DNA of 6,914 nucleotides, from positions 1-6,914 of the forward strand of contig CAKTHW010000079.1 in NCBI GenBank assembly GCA_934565425.1, written 5' to 3'. The position numbers and the translations under genes were made by a program. The notes beneath the pieces were generated by a model, which had not been told where the DNA came from, searched no databases, and saw only the letters and a program-made list of their open reading frames with translations. Positions 1 through 6,271 of the stretch are shown here, piece after piece; positions within the stretch are counted from its first letter, which is position 1; each line of letters opens with the position of its first letter. This DNA comes from an uncultured Oscillospiraceae bacterium. GTDB lineage: Bacteria; Bacillota; Clostridia; Oscillospirales; Oscillospiraceae.

Positions 1-1164
1 GGCGATGGCCAAAAAGGCCACGAAGAAGATGAGCGCCGTGCCGAAGTCGCTCATGAGCCCCAGACAGCCCACGCAGAAGGCGGAGAAGATGAGGGTGAAG
101 ATGAGGTTCCGCCGGGCGAACATCCGGTCGAGGGTGGCTGCGCCCACCAGAATAAAGGCAATTTTGACCAGCTCCGACGGCTGGAACTGGATGGGGCCGA
201 TGGAGACCCAGTTCTTCGCGCCGAACAGCCGGACGCCGAAGAGGACGTTGAAGGCCAGCAGCGCCATGGAAAAGGCGGCGGCAGGCCAGCGGAACCACTT
301 GGCAAGCTCCAGGTTCCGCAGCATCAGGCTCATGAAGAAGAACACCACCAGCCCCAGCACGATGCACACCGTCTGTTTCACCAACGATTTTGGAATGCCG
401 TTGGCGGTGATGGTGAGACAGAGGGTGGTGAGGAAAAAGGCGATGGTCTCAATTTCAAAGCCACGCCGTTTCAAGACACGGTAGAGAAGGTACAAAAACC
501 ACATGGACCCCGCCAGCACCCCAAAGCAGGGCAGGATGGGCGGCGCGTCTGGGTTGCCTTGGTAGGCCAGCAGCAGCTTGAAGCAGAGGGTGGCCTGGAA
601 CAGGGTCAGCAGGAGCAGGGTCACGCCGGGGGAGATGAACCGCCCCGGCTTGGTGCGCCGCTGGGCTTGGGCGTGGAGCTCCTCTTCGTTGGCCGGCAAA
701 AAGGCCAGCACCAGCCCGCCCATGTCGAACAAGTCCCCGTCCTGTACCGGCTCCGGTTCCGTGATGGGGGTGCCGTTGAGCAGGACGCCGTTTTTGGCGT
801 TGAGGGGGTGGAGCTGCCATTGTCCGGCGTTGTCCCGGATAAGGGCGGCGTGGCTGCGGGAGACAGTGGGGAAGTTGAGCACCACGTCGCACCGACTGGA
901 ACGGCCGATGAGGTTCTCCCAGTGGGGCAAGGGGTAGGCGGTCTGATCCGCCGTGACCAGATAGCCCCACACCTCTTCTTCAATCTTGCCTCGCAGCAGA
1001 CTGCGCCCGCAGCGGATCAAGATGAACAGCGCCAGCAGCGGCGTCAGCAGCTGTAACAGACCGGAGATGGGCTGCACCAGCTGCGCGGCCATGTCCGGGT
1101 TGGACATGGTCTGGGTCAGGCTGTCCCAGAGGTCGGTGAAAAATTGTTGGATGGCAGAAAGCAC
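1..1164 (-). CDS. FHA domain-SEDS (FtsW/RodA/SpoVE) peptidoglycan polymerase, 3' end outside window
   Basis: The 388 visible residues form an N-terminal regulatory part and the first half of a SEDS glycosyltransferase, a membrane enzyme that polymerises lipid II into glycan strands with a partner class B PBP. A hydrophobic segment at residues 33-51 precedes an FHA domain (about 82-150) with its key residues intact: GR at 87-88, SRSH at 102-105, NG at 125-126 and 130-131. Multiple membrane segments start near residue 177. The SEDS signature around the first extracytoplasmic loop is clear at 315-335 (GAKNW, then IGPIQFQPSELVK), followed by a SDFGTALIFF stretch. The family's catalytic Asp lies further C-terminal, outside the window. 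The GTG start at 1164 is fixed by an in-frame TGA two codons upstream and an AGGAGGTG ribosome-binding site. FtsW, RodA and SpoVE cannot be told apart here; FHA-SEDS proteins are often near a PBP gene, which would lie to the left. Confidence 0.93.
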   Translation of the reverse strand, partial: MLSAIQQFFTDLWDSLTQTMSNPDMAAQLVQPISGLLQLLTPLLALFILIRCGRSLLRGKIEEEVWGYLVTADQTAYPLPHWENLIGRSSRCDVVLNFPTVSRSHAALIRDNAGQWQLHPLNAKNGVLLNGTPITEPEPVQDGDLFDMGGLVLAFLPANEEELHAQAQRRTKPGRFISPGVTLLLLTLFQATLCFKLLLAYQGNPDAPPILPCFGVLAGSMWFLYLLYRVLKRRGFEIETIAFFLTTLCLTITANGIPKSLVKQTVCIVLGLVVFFFMSLMLRNLELAKWFRWPAAAFSMALLAFNVLFGVRLFGAKNWVSIGPIQFQPSELVKIAFILVGAATLDRMFARRNLIFTLIFSAFCVGCLGLMSDFGTALIFFVAFLAIA

Positions 1165-1174
1165 GATTCAGATG

Positions 1175-1182
1175 CACCTCCT
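1175..1182 (-). promoter_or_regulatory. Ribosome-binding site of the FHA-SEDS gene
   Basis: The minus strand reads AGGAGGTG, a full match to the anti-Shine-Dalgarno sequence, 10 bases before the GTG at 1164. It decides the start, because the next in-frame ATG is 19 codons further in and an in-frame stop lies just upstream. Confidence 0.85.
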
Positions 1183-1239
1183 GATTATGGTCTCATGAAT
1201 CTAACTGTAGTATGTGTGGTTTGTGGGAAATCTGTGCCC

Positions 1240-1268
1240 ATGGTATCACGAAACGGTGCGCATTGCAA
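1240..1268 (-). promoter_or_regulatory. Candidate sigma-A promoter for the FHA-SEDS gene
   Basis: On the minus strand, TTGCAA (1268-1263) and TACCAT (1245-1240) are 17 bases apart, with a TG one base before the -10 box (extended -10). Each hexamer matches consensus at 4 of 6. The predicted start near 1233 would leave a leader of about 70 bases. The -35 lies within the perfect palindrome CATTGCAATG (1261-1270). The match is moderate, but some promoter is needed here because the upstream gene ends in a strong terminator. Confidence 0.42.
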
Positions 1269-1289
1269 TGAAAGAAGGGTGAAAACGTC

Positions 1290-1321
1290 AAAAAACGGCA
1301 GACAGGACATCCTGTCTGCCG
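1290..1321 (-). terminator. Intrinsic terminator of the ABC ATPase gene
   Basis: Positions 1296-1321 form a perfect 12-bp inverted repeat (CGGCAGACAGGA against TCCTGTCTGCCG) with only two bases between the arms. On the minus strand it is followed at once by six T residues (1295-1290). It starts 20 bases after the ABC stop codon. There is no T-tract on the plus-strand side, so it works only leftward and separates the ABC gene from the FHA-SEDS gene. Confidence 0.93.
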
Positions 1322-1340
1322 CTTGCAAAAAGTCGAAGTT

Positions 1341-2120
1341 TTAATATTGGGTCATAAAGTCGTCATACAAATCCATGACTAACCCTGTTTCACCCATCAT
1401 CTTGATGTCCCCATCATGAAGCCAGATGACCCGCTCACAGGTGCTGCGGATGGTGGAGGAGTTGTGGGAGACGATGACCACCGTGCGCGCCTTTTCCGAG
1501 ATCAGCTCCTGCATCTTGGCAAAGCTCTTCTTCTTAAAGTGCGCGTCGCCTACGCTGAGCACCTCGTCCACCAAGATGATGTCCGTCTTCAGGATGGCCG
1601 TGATGGCAAAGCCCAGCTTGGACTGCATCCCGCTGGAGTAGGTGCGGACGGGCTTTTCGATGAACTTGCCCAGCTCGGAGAAGTCGATGATCTCCTGAAT
1701 TTGGGCGTCGATCTCCTGCTTGCTGAACCCCAGCAGCAGGCCGGACAGATAGATGTTCTCCCGCCCGGACAGCTGGGTCTGAAAGCCCACGCCCAGCGCC
1801 AACAGCGAGACCGTGTGCCCGTGAAGGTCTACGATGCCTCGATCTGGCTCAAAGATGCCCGCCAGCACCCGCAGCAGGGTGGACTTGCCGGAGCCGTTGC
1901 GGCCCACCAGACCCACGATCTCCCCCTGGTCGATGGTGAAGGAGACCCCGTGGAGGGCTTCAAAGTGCTCTACCCGCTTGCTCTTCTTGCCGTCCTCCTG
2001 TTCCTTCCGACGAGCGACCGGAACGATGCTGCGGTAGCTCAGGTGGACGTCGGTGGCGGTGATGGCAGGGGGCTTGCCGGTGGCGGAGGGGGATTCGGTT
2101 TTATGTTTCAGTACATTCAT
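1341..2120 (-). CDS. Polysaccharide/teichoic-acid exporter ATP-binding subunit (TagH/Wzt-like)
   Basis: This is a 259-residue ABC ATPase of the class that, with a two-subunit permease (TagG/Wzm type), exports undecaprenyl-linked wall polymers or O-antigen-like glycans. All ATPase motifs are present: Walker A GRNGSGKST (73-81), Q-loop in GFQTQLSGREN (Q114), signature YSSGMQ (161-166), Walker B IILVDE (181-186) with catalytic E186, and H-loop VSHN (H219). The SGRENIYL and DEVLSVGD wording is typical of this subfamily. It stops after the nucleotide-binding domain, lacking the C-terminal carbohydrate-binding or extension domain of Wzt and Bacillus TagH. The ATG at 2120 has a weak AAGAG site; a TTG at 2147 would add nine residues but has no ribosome-binding site. 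The gene is alone between a divergent promoter and a terminator, so its permease must be encoded elsewhere. The substrate is unknown. Confidence 0.9.
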   Translation of the reverse strand: MNVLKHKTESPSATGKPPAITATDVHLSYRSIVPVARRKEQEDGKKSKRVEHFEALHGVSFTIDQGEIVGLVGRNGSGKSTLLRVLAGIFEPDRGIVDLHGHTVSLLALGVGFQTQLSGRENIYLSGLLLGFSKQEIDAQIQEIIDFSELGKFIEKPVRTYSSGMQSKLGFAITAILKTDIILVDEVLSVGDAHFKKKSFAKMQELISEKARTVVIVSHNSSTIRSTCERVIWLHDGDIKMMGETGLVMDLYDDFMTQY

Positions 2121-2171
2121 AACGTGATTGCTCTTTTCATGTCCCAAAATGGAAGGTTAAAAAACAACCAT

Positions 2172-2200
2172 ACTATACCATAGCATGGCCGAAAAAGCAA
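2172..2200 (-). promoter_or_regulatory. Promoter of the ABC ATPase gene (extended -10)
   Basis: On the minus strand the -10 is TATAGT (2177-2172), preceded by TGG, giving an extended -10. A weak -35, TTGCTT (2200-2195), sits 17 bases upstream. Transcription would begin near 2165, leaving a 45-base leader before the ATG at 2120. The flanking bases 2168-2188 form an imperfect palindrome that could be an operator. Confidence 0.62.
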
Positions 2201-2238
2201 TATGAACTGGGGAAACCGCCATAAAACGGCACGGTTTC

Positions 2239-2267
2239 TAGACATCCCGGAACAGCTATGGTATAAT
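2239..2267 (+). promoter_or_regulatory. Promoter of the tmk-DJ-1-mltG-U32 cluster
   Basis: TAGACA (2239-2244, 5 of 6 matches) and a perfect TATAAT (2262-2267) are 17 bases apart, with TG at 2259-2260 making an extended -10. Start of transcription is expected near 2274, about 39 bases before the tmk ATG. A 7-bp inverted repeat, GAAACCG/CGGTTTC (2212-2238), abuts the -35 and could be a regulator site. This promoter also excludes the longer tmk reading frame, which would begin at 2202, upstream of the transcript. Confidence 0.85.
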
Positions 2268-2312
2268 GTACAAAATTATAACCGTCTGAGACGGGAAAGG
2301 AATGTGGCAGCC

Positions 2313-2996
2313 ATGAAGGGTACGCTCATCGTCATCGAGGGAACCGACGGTTCCGGAAAATCCACCCAGTTCCAGCAGCTGCGCCAGAGGCTGGAGCAGG
2401 AACAGATTCCCTTCCGCAACGTGGTCTTCCCCCGCTACCAGGAGGAATCCTCCGCCCTCATCCGACTCTACCTGGGCGGCGCCTTCGGCACCAGACCGGG
2501 GGACGTGAACCCCTACGCCGCCTCCTCCTTCTTCGCCGTAGACCGCTACGCCTCCTACCGGCAGGATTGGGGGGAGTGGTACGAGCAGGGCGGACTGGTG
2601 CTCTGCGACCGGTACACCACCTCCAACGCCGTCCACCAGGCGTCCAAGCTGTCCCCGGAGGAGCGGGACACCTTCTTCCGGTGGCTCTACGAGTTCGAGT
2701 TCGGCAAGCTGGGTCTGCCCAAGCCTGACCTGGTGCTCTACCTGGATATGCCCACCGGCGCATCCGTCTCCCTCCTGCGCCACCGGGAAGCTGCCACCCA
2801 CACCCAAGCGGACATCCACGAGCGGGACAACGCCTACTTAGCCGCCTGCCGGGAGACCGCCTCCCACGCGGCGGACGTGCTGGGCTGGCAGCGCATCCCC
2901 TGTACGGAGGACGGGCAGCTGCGGACGGTGGAGGCCATCCATGAGGATATTTGGAACGCAGTGAAGGTCTGTCTGAGGCAGGCAGAACCTGTTTAA
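2313..2996 (+). CDS. tmk: Thymidylate kinase family protein (dTMP kinase), clostridial variant
   Basis: This 227-residue cytoplasmic nucleoside monophosphate kinase is predicted to phosphorylate dTMP to dTDP for DNA synthesis. The P-loop is GTDGSGKST (10-18). FPRY (39-42) stands where standard bacterial Tmk has TREPGG. DRYASY (77-82) and CDRYTTSNAVHQ (98-109) supply the DR motifs that bind the base and phosphates, and ADIHERD (167-172) is in the LID region. Length is close to the family's usual 200-230. The start is the ATG at 2313, with AGGAA ten bases upstream; in-frame codons further upstream overlap the promoter. It heads the plus-strand cluster, with the next gene 21 bases on. Because of the altered motif, a kinase for another deoxynucleoside monophosphate is possible but less likely. 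Confidence 0.88.
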   Translation: MKGTLIVIEGTDGSGKSTQFQQLRQRLEQEQIPFRNVVFPRYQEESSALIRLYLGGAFGTRPGDVNPYAASSFFAVDRYASYRQDWGEWYEQGGLVLCDRYTTSNAVHQASKLSPEERDTFFRWLYEFEFGKLGLPKPDLVLYLDMPTGASVSLLRHREAATHTQADIHERDNAYLAACRETASHAADVLGWQRIPCTEDGQLRTVEAIHEDIWNAVKVCLRQAEPV

Positions 2997-3017
2997 AATC
3001 ATAAGGAGTTTACAGAT

Positions 3018-3572
3018 ATGGTAACGATTTTATTGGCAAACGGATTTGAAGTGGCGGAAGCCCTGGTCACCCTGGATCTGCTCCACCGGGCGGGGGTAGA
3101 AGCCTGCCTGACCGGTCTGCACAGCGGGGAAGTGATCTCCGCCAACGGCATCCACGTGAAGATGGATCGGGTGCTGCCCGAGGTGGGCGAGGAGGCCTTC
3201 TTGTCCGACCTGGAGATGCTCATTCTGGCCGGCGGCATGGACAACACCATCGAGCTGACCTGCTCCGCCCAGGCCAAGCGGGTCATCGCCGGCGCGGTGG
3301 ACAAGGGCTGCAAGGTGGCTGCCATCTGCGCTGCTCCGGTCATCCTGGCGGGCATGGGTCTGCTGGACGGCCGGAAGGCGGTCTGCTACCCCGGTATGGA
3401 AGGCTCCATGGGCGCCGCTGACGTCCAGGTGGGCAGCAAGGTGGTGGTGGACGGCAACTTCATCACCGGCCAGGGGCCTGGCGCCGCCTTCGACTTTGCG
3501 TTGAAGCTGGTGGAGGTGCTCAAGGGCGCGGCTGTCATGGAGCAGGTCAAAGAGGAGATCCACTACCAGTAA
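3018..3572 (+). CDS. DJ-1/PfpI family protein
   Basis: The 184-residue protein has the DJ-1/YajL fold pattern: an N-terminal strand with GFEVAE, a nucleophile elbow AAICAAP with Cys104, and the late motif GPGAAFDFAL (153-162), closely resembling GPGTSFEFAL of human DJ-1. Glu14 aligns with DJ-1 Glu18, which lowers the pKa of the reactive cysteine. The position of DJ-1 His126 is Tyr124 here, a change that bacterial relatives tolerate. DJ-1 relatives have been credited with glyoxalase III, deglycase or redox-sensing activity, and the exact role is disputed, so I give no gene symbol. TAAGGAG lies nine bases before the ATG, and the gene follows tmk by 21 bases, so the two are almost certainly co-transcribed. 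Full length; no signal peptide, so cytoplasmic. Confidence 0.9.
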   Translation: MVTILLANGFEVAEALVTLDLLHRAGVEACLTGLHSGEVISANGIHVKMDRVLPEVGEEAFLSDLEMLILAGGMDNTIELTCSAQAKRVIAGAVDKGCKVAAICAAPVILAGMGLLDGRKAVCYPGMEGSMGAADVQVGSKVVVDGNFITGQGPGAAFDFALKLVEVLKGAAVMEQVKEEIHYQ

Positions 3573-3577
3573 CCCGG

Positions 3578-3604
3578 AGCGCCGTCTGTACCAGGCGGCG
3601 TTTT
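3578..3604 (+). terminator. Short intrinsic terminator or attenuator between the DJ-1 and mltG genes
   Basis: Directly after the DJ-1 stop codon, CGCCGTCTG (3580-3588) pairs with CAGGCGGCG (3592-3600), nine pairs including one G-U, around a TAC loop. Four T residues (3601-3604) follow. The T-tract is short, so partial termination is likelier than a full stop. No convincing promoter lies between it and mltG, which suggests read-through feeds the downstream genes. Confidence 0.6.
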
Positions 3605-3626
3605 CACCATAGCGATAGGAGCACAT

Positions 3627-3632
3627 GAGGAG
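3627..3632 (+). promoter_or_regulatory. Ribosome-binding site that sets the mltG start
   Basis: GAGGAG ends seven bases before the ATG at 3640, an ideal spacing. An earlier in-frame ATG at 3625 has an AGGAG only three bases ahead, too close to work well, so 3640 is preferred. Confidence 0.7.
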
Positions 3633-3639
3633 AAACGAC

Positions 3640-5028
3640 ATGGCTGACGAAAAGCACAACAGGGAAGAGAACGAAGCGCTGCACAAGGAGGAACATATCG
3701 ACCTGGACGAGCTGACGGAGCAGAGCGCTCCCGCCAACGAGGCGGATCTGAGCTGGCTGGACAACCTGGGCGACGAGGAGCCCAGAGGCGACCTGGACGA
3801 GGACAGCGACCTGGACGCCATGATCGACGAGATCCTGAACCACATCGACCCCAACGACTGGGAGGATTGGAAGGAGCAGCCGGCCAGAGAGGTGTCGCTC
3901 CCAACGCCCCCCGCCGCAGCCACCCCCCAGCAGCCCACCCCGGCGGACGATGTGCCCACCGGCAAAGCACGGAAAAAGCAGCGCCGCAGCCTGCCCACCA
4001 ACATCGCCGAGGGCGTCATCTACGTAGGCGGCATCCTGCTCATCTCCTTCATCCTGGCCACCATCGGCTGGCGCTGGGCAGGGGATGTGCTGGCGCTGAA
4101 CAAGGAGCCGGTCACCGCCTCCGTGACCATCACGGAAGGGGAGTCCTTGGGAGACGTGACGGCGGAGCTGAAGGAGAAGGGGCTGGTGAAATACGGCTAC
4201 CTGTTCCAGCTCTTTGCCAGCTTCACCCACAAGGCGGAGAAGATCACCGCCGGTTCCTACGAGCTGAGCACGGTCATGGACTACAGCGCCCTGCTCAACA
4301 ACATCAGCTCCACTTCGGCCTACCGAGAGACGGTCACCGTCACCATCCCGGAGGGCTACACGGTGGAGGAGATCTTCAAGCTCATGGAGAACAAGGGCGT
4401 GTGCAGCTACGACGACCTGCTCAAGACCGCCCAGAAGGAGACCTTTGACTTCGATTTCCTCAAGGACGTGAAGACCAAGGAGGAAAAGCGCCTGGAAGGG
4501 TACCTGTTCCCGGACACCTATGAGTTCTACAAGGGCGCCGACGCCAAGAGCGTCATCAACACCATGCTGAAAAACTTCGACGACCGGTTCGACAGTAAGA
4601 TGGAAGCGGAGATGCAGCTGCTGGGCTACAGCAAGAACGACATCATCATCATGGCCTCCATCATCGAGAAGGAGACCGACGGCAGCGACCAGCGCAACAT
4701 CGCCTCGGTCATCCAGAACCGTCTGAAGAACACCTGGGCCACCCCCAAGGGCTACTTGCAGGTGGACTCCACCATTCAGTACCTGCTGAAGGAGCGCAAG
4801 GAGAAGCTGACGGACAAGGATTTGGAGATCGACAGCCCCTACAACACCTACAAGAACCCCGGCCTGCCCATCGGCCCCATCTGCAACCCTGGCCTGACCG
4901 CCATCGAGGCGGCGTTGGAGCCTAACAAGACCAATTACTATTACTTTATGCTGGGGAAGGACGGCACCACCCACTTCTTTGACACGGAAGCCTCCTTCCT
5001 GGCCTTCAAGGCGGAGCAGCAGGATTAA
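3640..5028 (+). CDS. mltG: Endolytic murein transglycosylase MltG (YceG-like)
   Basis: MltG cleaves nascent glycan strands at the outer face of the membrane and is thought to set strand length, working against SEDS/PBP synthases. The 462-residue protein has a very acidic, probably disordered cytoplasmic tail (1-105), a basic stretch RKKQRR (111-116), one membrane segment (about 122-146), a LysM-like region (about 155-240) and the catalytic domain. Recognisable blocks are LEGYLFPDTYEFY (285-297), MASIIEKET (338-346) with catalytic Glu343, LQVDSTIQY (373-381), SPYNTY (399-404) and GLPIGPICNPG (408-418). E. coli MltG is about 340 residues; the excess is mostly the N-terminal tail. A start at 3625 would add five residues, but spacing to its ribosome-binding site is poor. 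The gene follows a weak terminator-like hairpin, and the U32 gene begins 22 bases after its stop. Confidence 0.95.
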   Translation: MADEKHNREENEALHKEEHIDLDELTEQSAPANEADLSWLDNLGDEEPRGDLDEDSDLDAMIDEILNHIDPNDWEDWKEQPAREVSLPTPPAAATPQQPTPADDVPTGKARKKQRRSLPTNIAEGVIYVGGILLISFILATIGWRWAGDVLALNKEPVTASVTITEGESLGDVTAELKEKGLVKYGYLFQLFASFTHKAEKITAGSYELSTVMDYSALLNNISSTSAYRETVTVTIPEGYTVEEIFKLMENKGVCSYDDLLKTAQKETFDFDFLKDVKTKEEKRLEGYLFPDTYEFYKGADAKSVINTMLKNFDDRFDSKMEAEMQLLGYSKNDIIIMASIIEKETDGSDQRNIASVIQNRLKNTWATPKGYLQVDSTIQYLLKERKEKLTDKDLEIDSPYNTYKNPGLPIGPICNPGLTAIEAALEPNKTNYYYFMLGKDGTTHFFDTEASFLAFKAEQQD

Positions 5029-5050
5029 ACGAGAGACGAGAGTTAAAACT

Positions 5051-6271
5051 ATGGAGAAACGAAAGATCGAACTGCTGGCTCCGGCCGGCGATATGGAACG
5101 GCTGAAAATGGCCGTGGCCTACGGGGCGGACGCGGTGTACCTGGCAGGCACCACCTTCGGGATGCGTGCCTTCGCCGGGAACTTTGACCAGGACGAGCTG
5201 TACCAGGCCGTCCGCTACTGCAAAGCCCACGGGGTGGACGCCCACGTGACCATCAACACCATGCCCCGGTGCAGCGAGGTGAAGGAGCTGCCCGCCTGGC
5301 TGGAGGTGCTGGACGACGCCGGCGTCACCGCCGTCATCGTGGCCGACCTGGGTGCCTTCCGGCTGGCGCAGAAGTATGCCCCCCACGTGCAGAAGCACAT
5401 TTCCACTCAGGCCAGCATCTGCAACTACGAGACCGCCAACGCCTGGTACGACCTGGGCGCCAGCCGGGTCATTTTGGCGCGAGAGGTGCCTCTAGAAGAC
5501 ATCCGGGAGATCCGCCAGAAGACCCCACCGGAGCTGGAGATCGAAGCCTTCGTCCACGGCGCCATGTGCGTGTCCTACTCCGGCCGCTGTCTGCTGTCCA
5601 ACTACATGACTGGCCGAGATTCCAGCCGAGGCGCCTGCGCCCAGCCCTGCCGGTATCAGTATTACCTGATGGAGGAGAAGCGCCCGGGCGAGTATTTCCC
5701 GGTCTTTGAGGACAACAAGGGCACCTATATCATGAACAGCCGGGATATGTGCATGATCGACCACGTGGCAGAGCTGATGGACGCGGGTCTGAACTCTCTC
5801 AAAATCGAGGGCCGCGCTAAGAGCGCCTATTACGCCGCCATCGTCACCGGTGCCTATCGCCACGCCATCGACGCTGCCGCCCAGGGCATCCCCCTGGACC
5901 CGGTCTGGCGGGACGAGGTGGAGAAGGTGAGCCACCGGCACTATTCCACCGGCTTCTACTACGGCTACCCCGGCCAGTTCTACGAGGACTCCCGCTATAT
6001 CCGGGATTGGCAGGTGGCCGCCATCGTCCAGGACTGCACTCCGGACGGCCTTGCCACCCTGTCCCTGCGCAACAAGTTCAAGGCAGGCGACCAGGTGGAG
6101 CTGGTGGGCCCCGGCTGCAAGCCGATGGCCTTCGCCGCACCCATGATGACGGACGAGGAAGGCAGCCCCTTGGAGGAGCCGAAAAAGCCCCAGATGCTCT
6201 TCCAGATGCAGCTGCCCCATGCCGTCCCGCCCCTGTCCATTCTTCGGCGAGAAGTGGGGTTGACTCCGTAA
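5051..6271 (+). CDS. U32 family protein, RlhA/TrhP-type RNA hydroxylase (annotated 'peptidase')
   Basis: The 406-residue protein opens with the typical ELLAPAGDMERLKMAV block (7-22) and matches the U32 signature exactly at residues 165-183 (EAFVHG, Cys173, five residues on SGRC with Cys180). Cys173, Cys180, Cys196 and Cys200 (RGACAQPC) form a four-cysteine set suited to an iron-sulfur cluster. Characterised relatives RlhA (23S rRNA) and TrhP (tRNA wobble uridine, prephenate-dependent) hydroxylate RNA, so a role in tRNA 5-hydroxyuridine formation is more likely than proteolysis. Which RNA is modified cannot be decided here. The ATG at 5051 follows a modest GAGAG site by eight bases; the reading frame is open further upstream but overlaps mltG. 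In Bacillus subtilis two U32 genes (trhP1, trhP2) lie downstream of mltG, supporting the assignment. Its last codons contain the -35 box of the alaS promoter. Confidence 0.92.
   Translation: MEKRKIELLAPAGDMERLKMAVAYGADAVYLAGTTFGMRAFAGNFDQDELYQAVRYCKAHGVDAHVTINTMPRCSEVKELPAWLEVLDDAGVTAVIVADLGAFRLAQKYAPHVQKHISTQASICNYETANAWYDLGASRVILAREVPLEDIREIRQKTPPELEIEAFVHGAMCVSYSGRCLLSNYMTGRDSSRGACAQPCRYQYYLMEEKRPGEYFPVFEDNKGTYIMNSRDMCMIDHVAELMDAGLNSLKIEGRAKSAYYAAIVTGAYRHAIDAAAQGIPLDPVWRDEVEKVSHRHYSTGFYYGYPGQFYEDSRYIRDWQVAAIVQDCTPDGLATLSLRNKFKAGDQVELVGPGCKPMAFAAPMMTDEEGSPLEEPKKPQMLFQMQLPHAVPPLSILRREVGLTP

Noticed and set aside
5..484. Plus-strand frame opposite the SEDS gene
   Set aside because: The protein is rich in Lys, Arg, Met and Ser with no recognisable domain, while the minus strand carries an unmistakable SEDS signature.
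1261..1270. Palindrome CATTGCAATG as a regulator binding site
   Set aside because: A single 10-bp palindrome is common by chance and no second copy is seen in the window; it is kept only as a note on the candidate promoter.
2117..2140. Seven-codon upstream reading frame (MKRAITL) whose TGA overlaps the ABC ATG
   Set aside because: The ATGA-type overlap suggests translational coupling, but the only purine-rich bases ahead of it (GGGA) are one base from its ATG, so initiation is doubtful. It is probably chance.
2202..2312. N-terminal extension of the thymidylate kinase starting at ATG 2202
   Set aside because: The extra 37 codons contain the TAGACA/TATAAT promoter and lie mostly upstream of the expected transcript start; they lack a ribosome-binding site and match nothing in Tmk N-termini.
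3604..4974. Long open frame antisense to mltG, and similar long frames opposite other genes
   Set aside because: Long antisense frames are expected in high-GC coding DNA. Composition is repetitive Val/Leu/Gly/Gln, there is no domain pattern, and each faces a gene with clear family motifs.
4979..5050. Earlier start for the U32 gene overlapping mltG
   Set aside because: U32 proteins begin at KIELLAPAG; the 24 extra residues are basic, unlike the family, and overlap conserved MltG C-terminal codons. ATG 5051 fits better.
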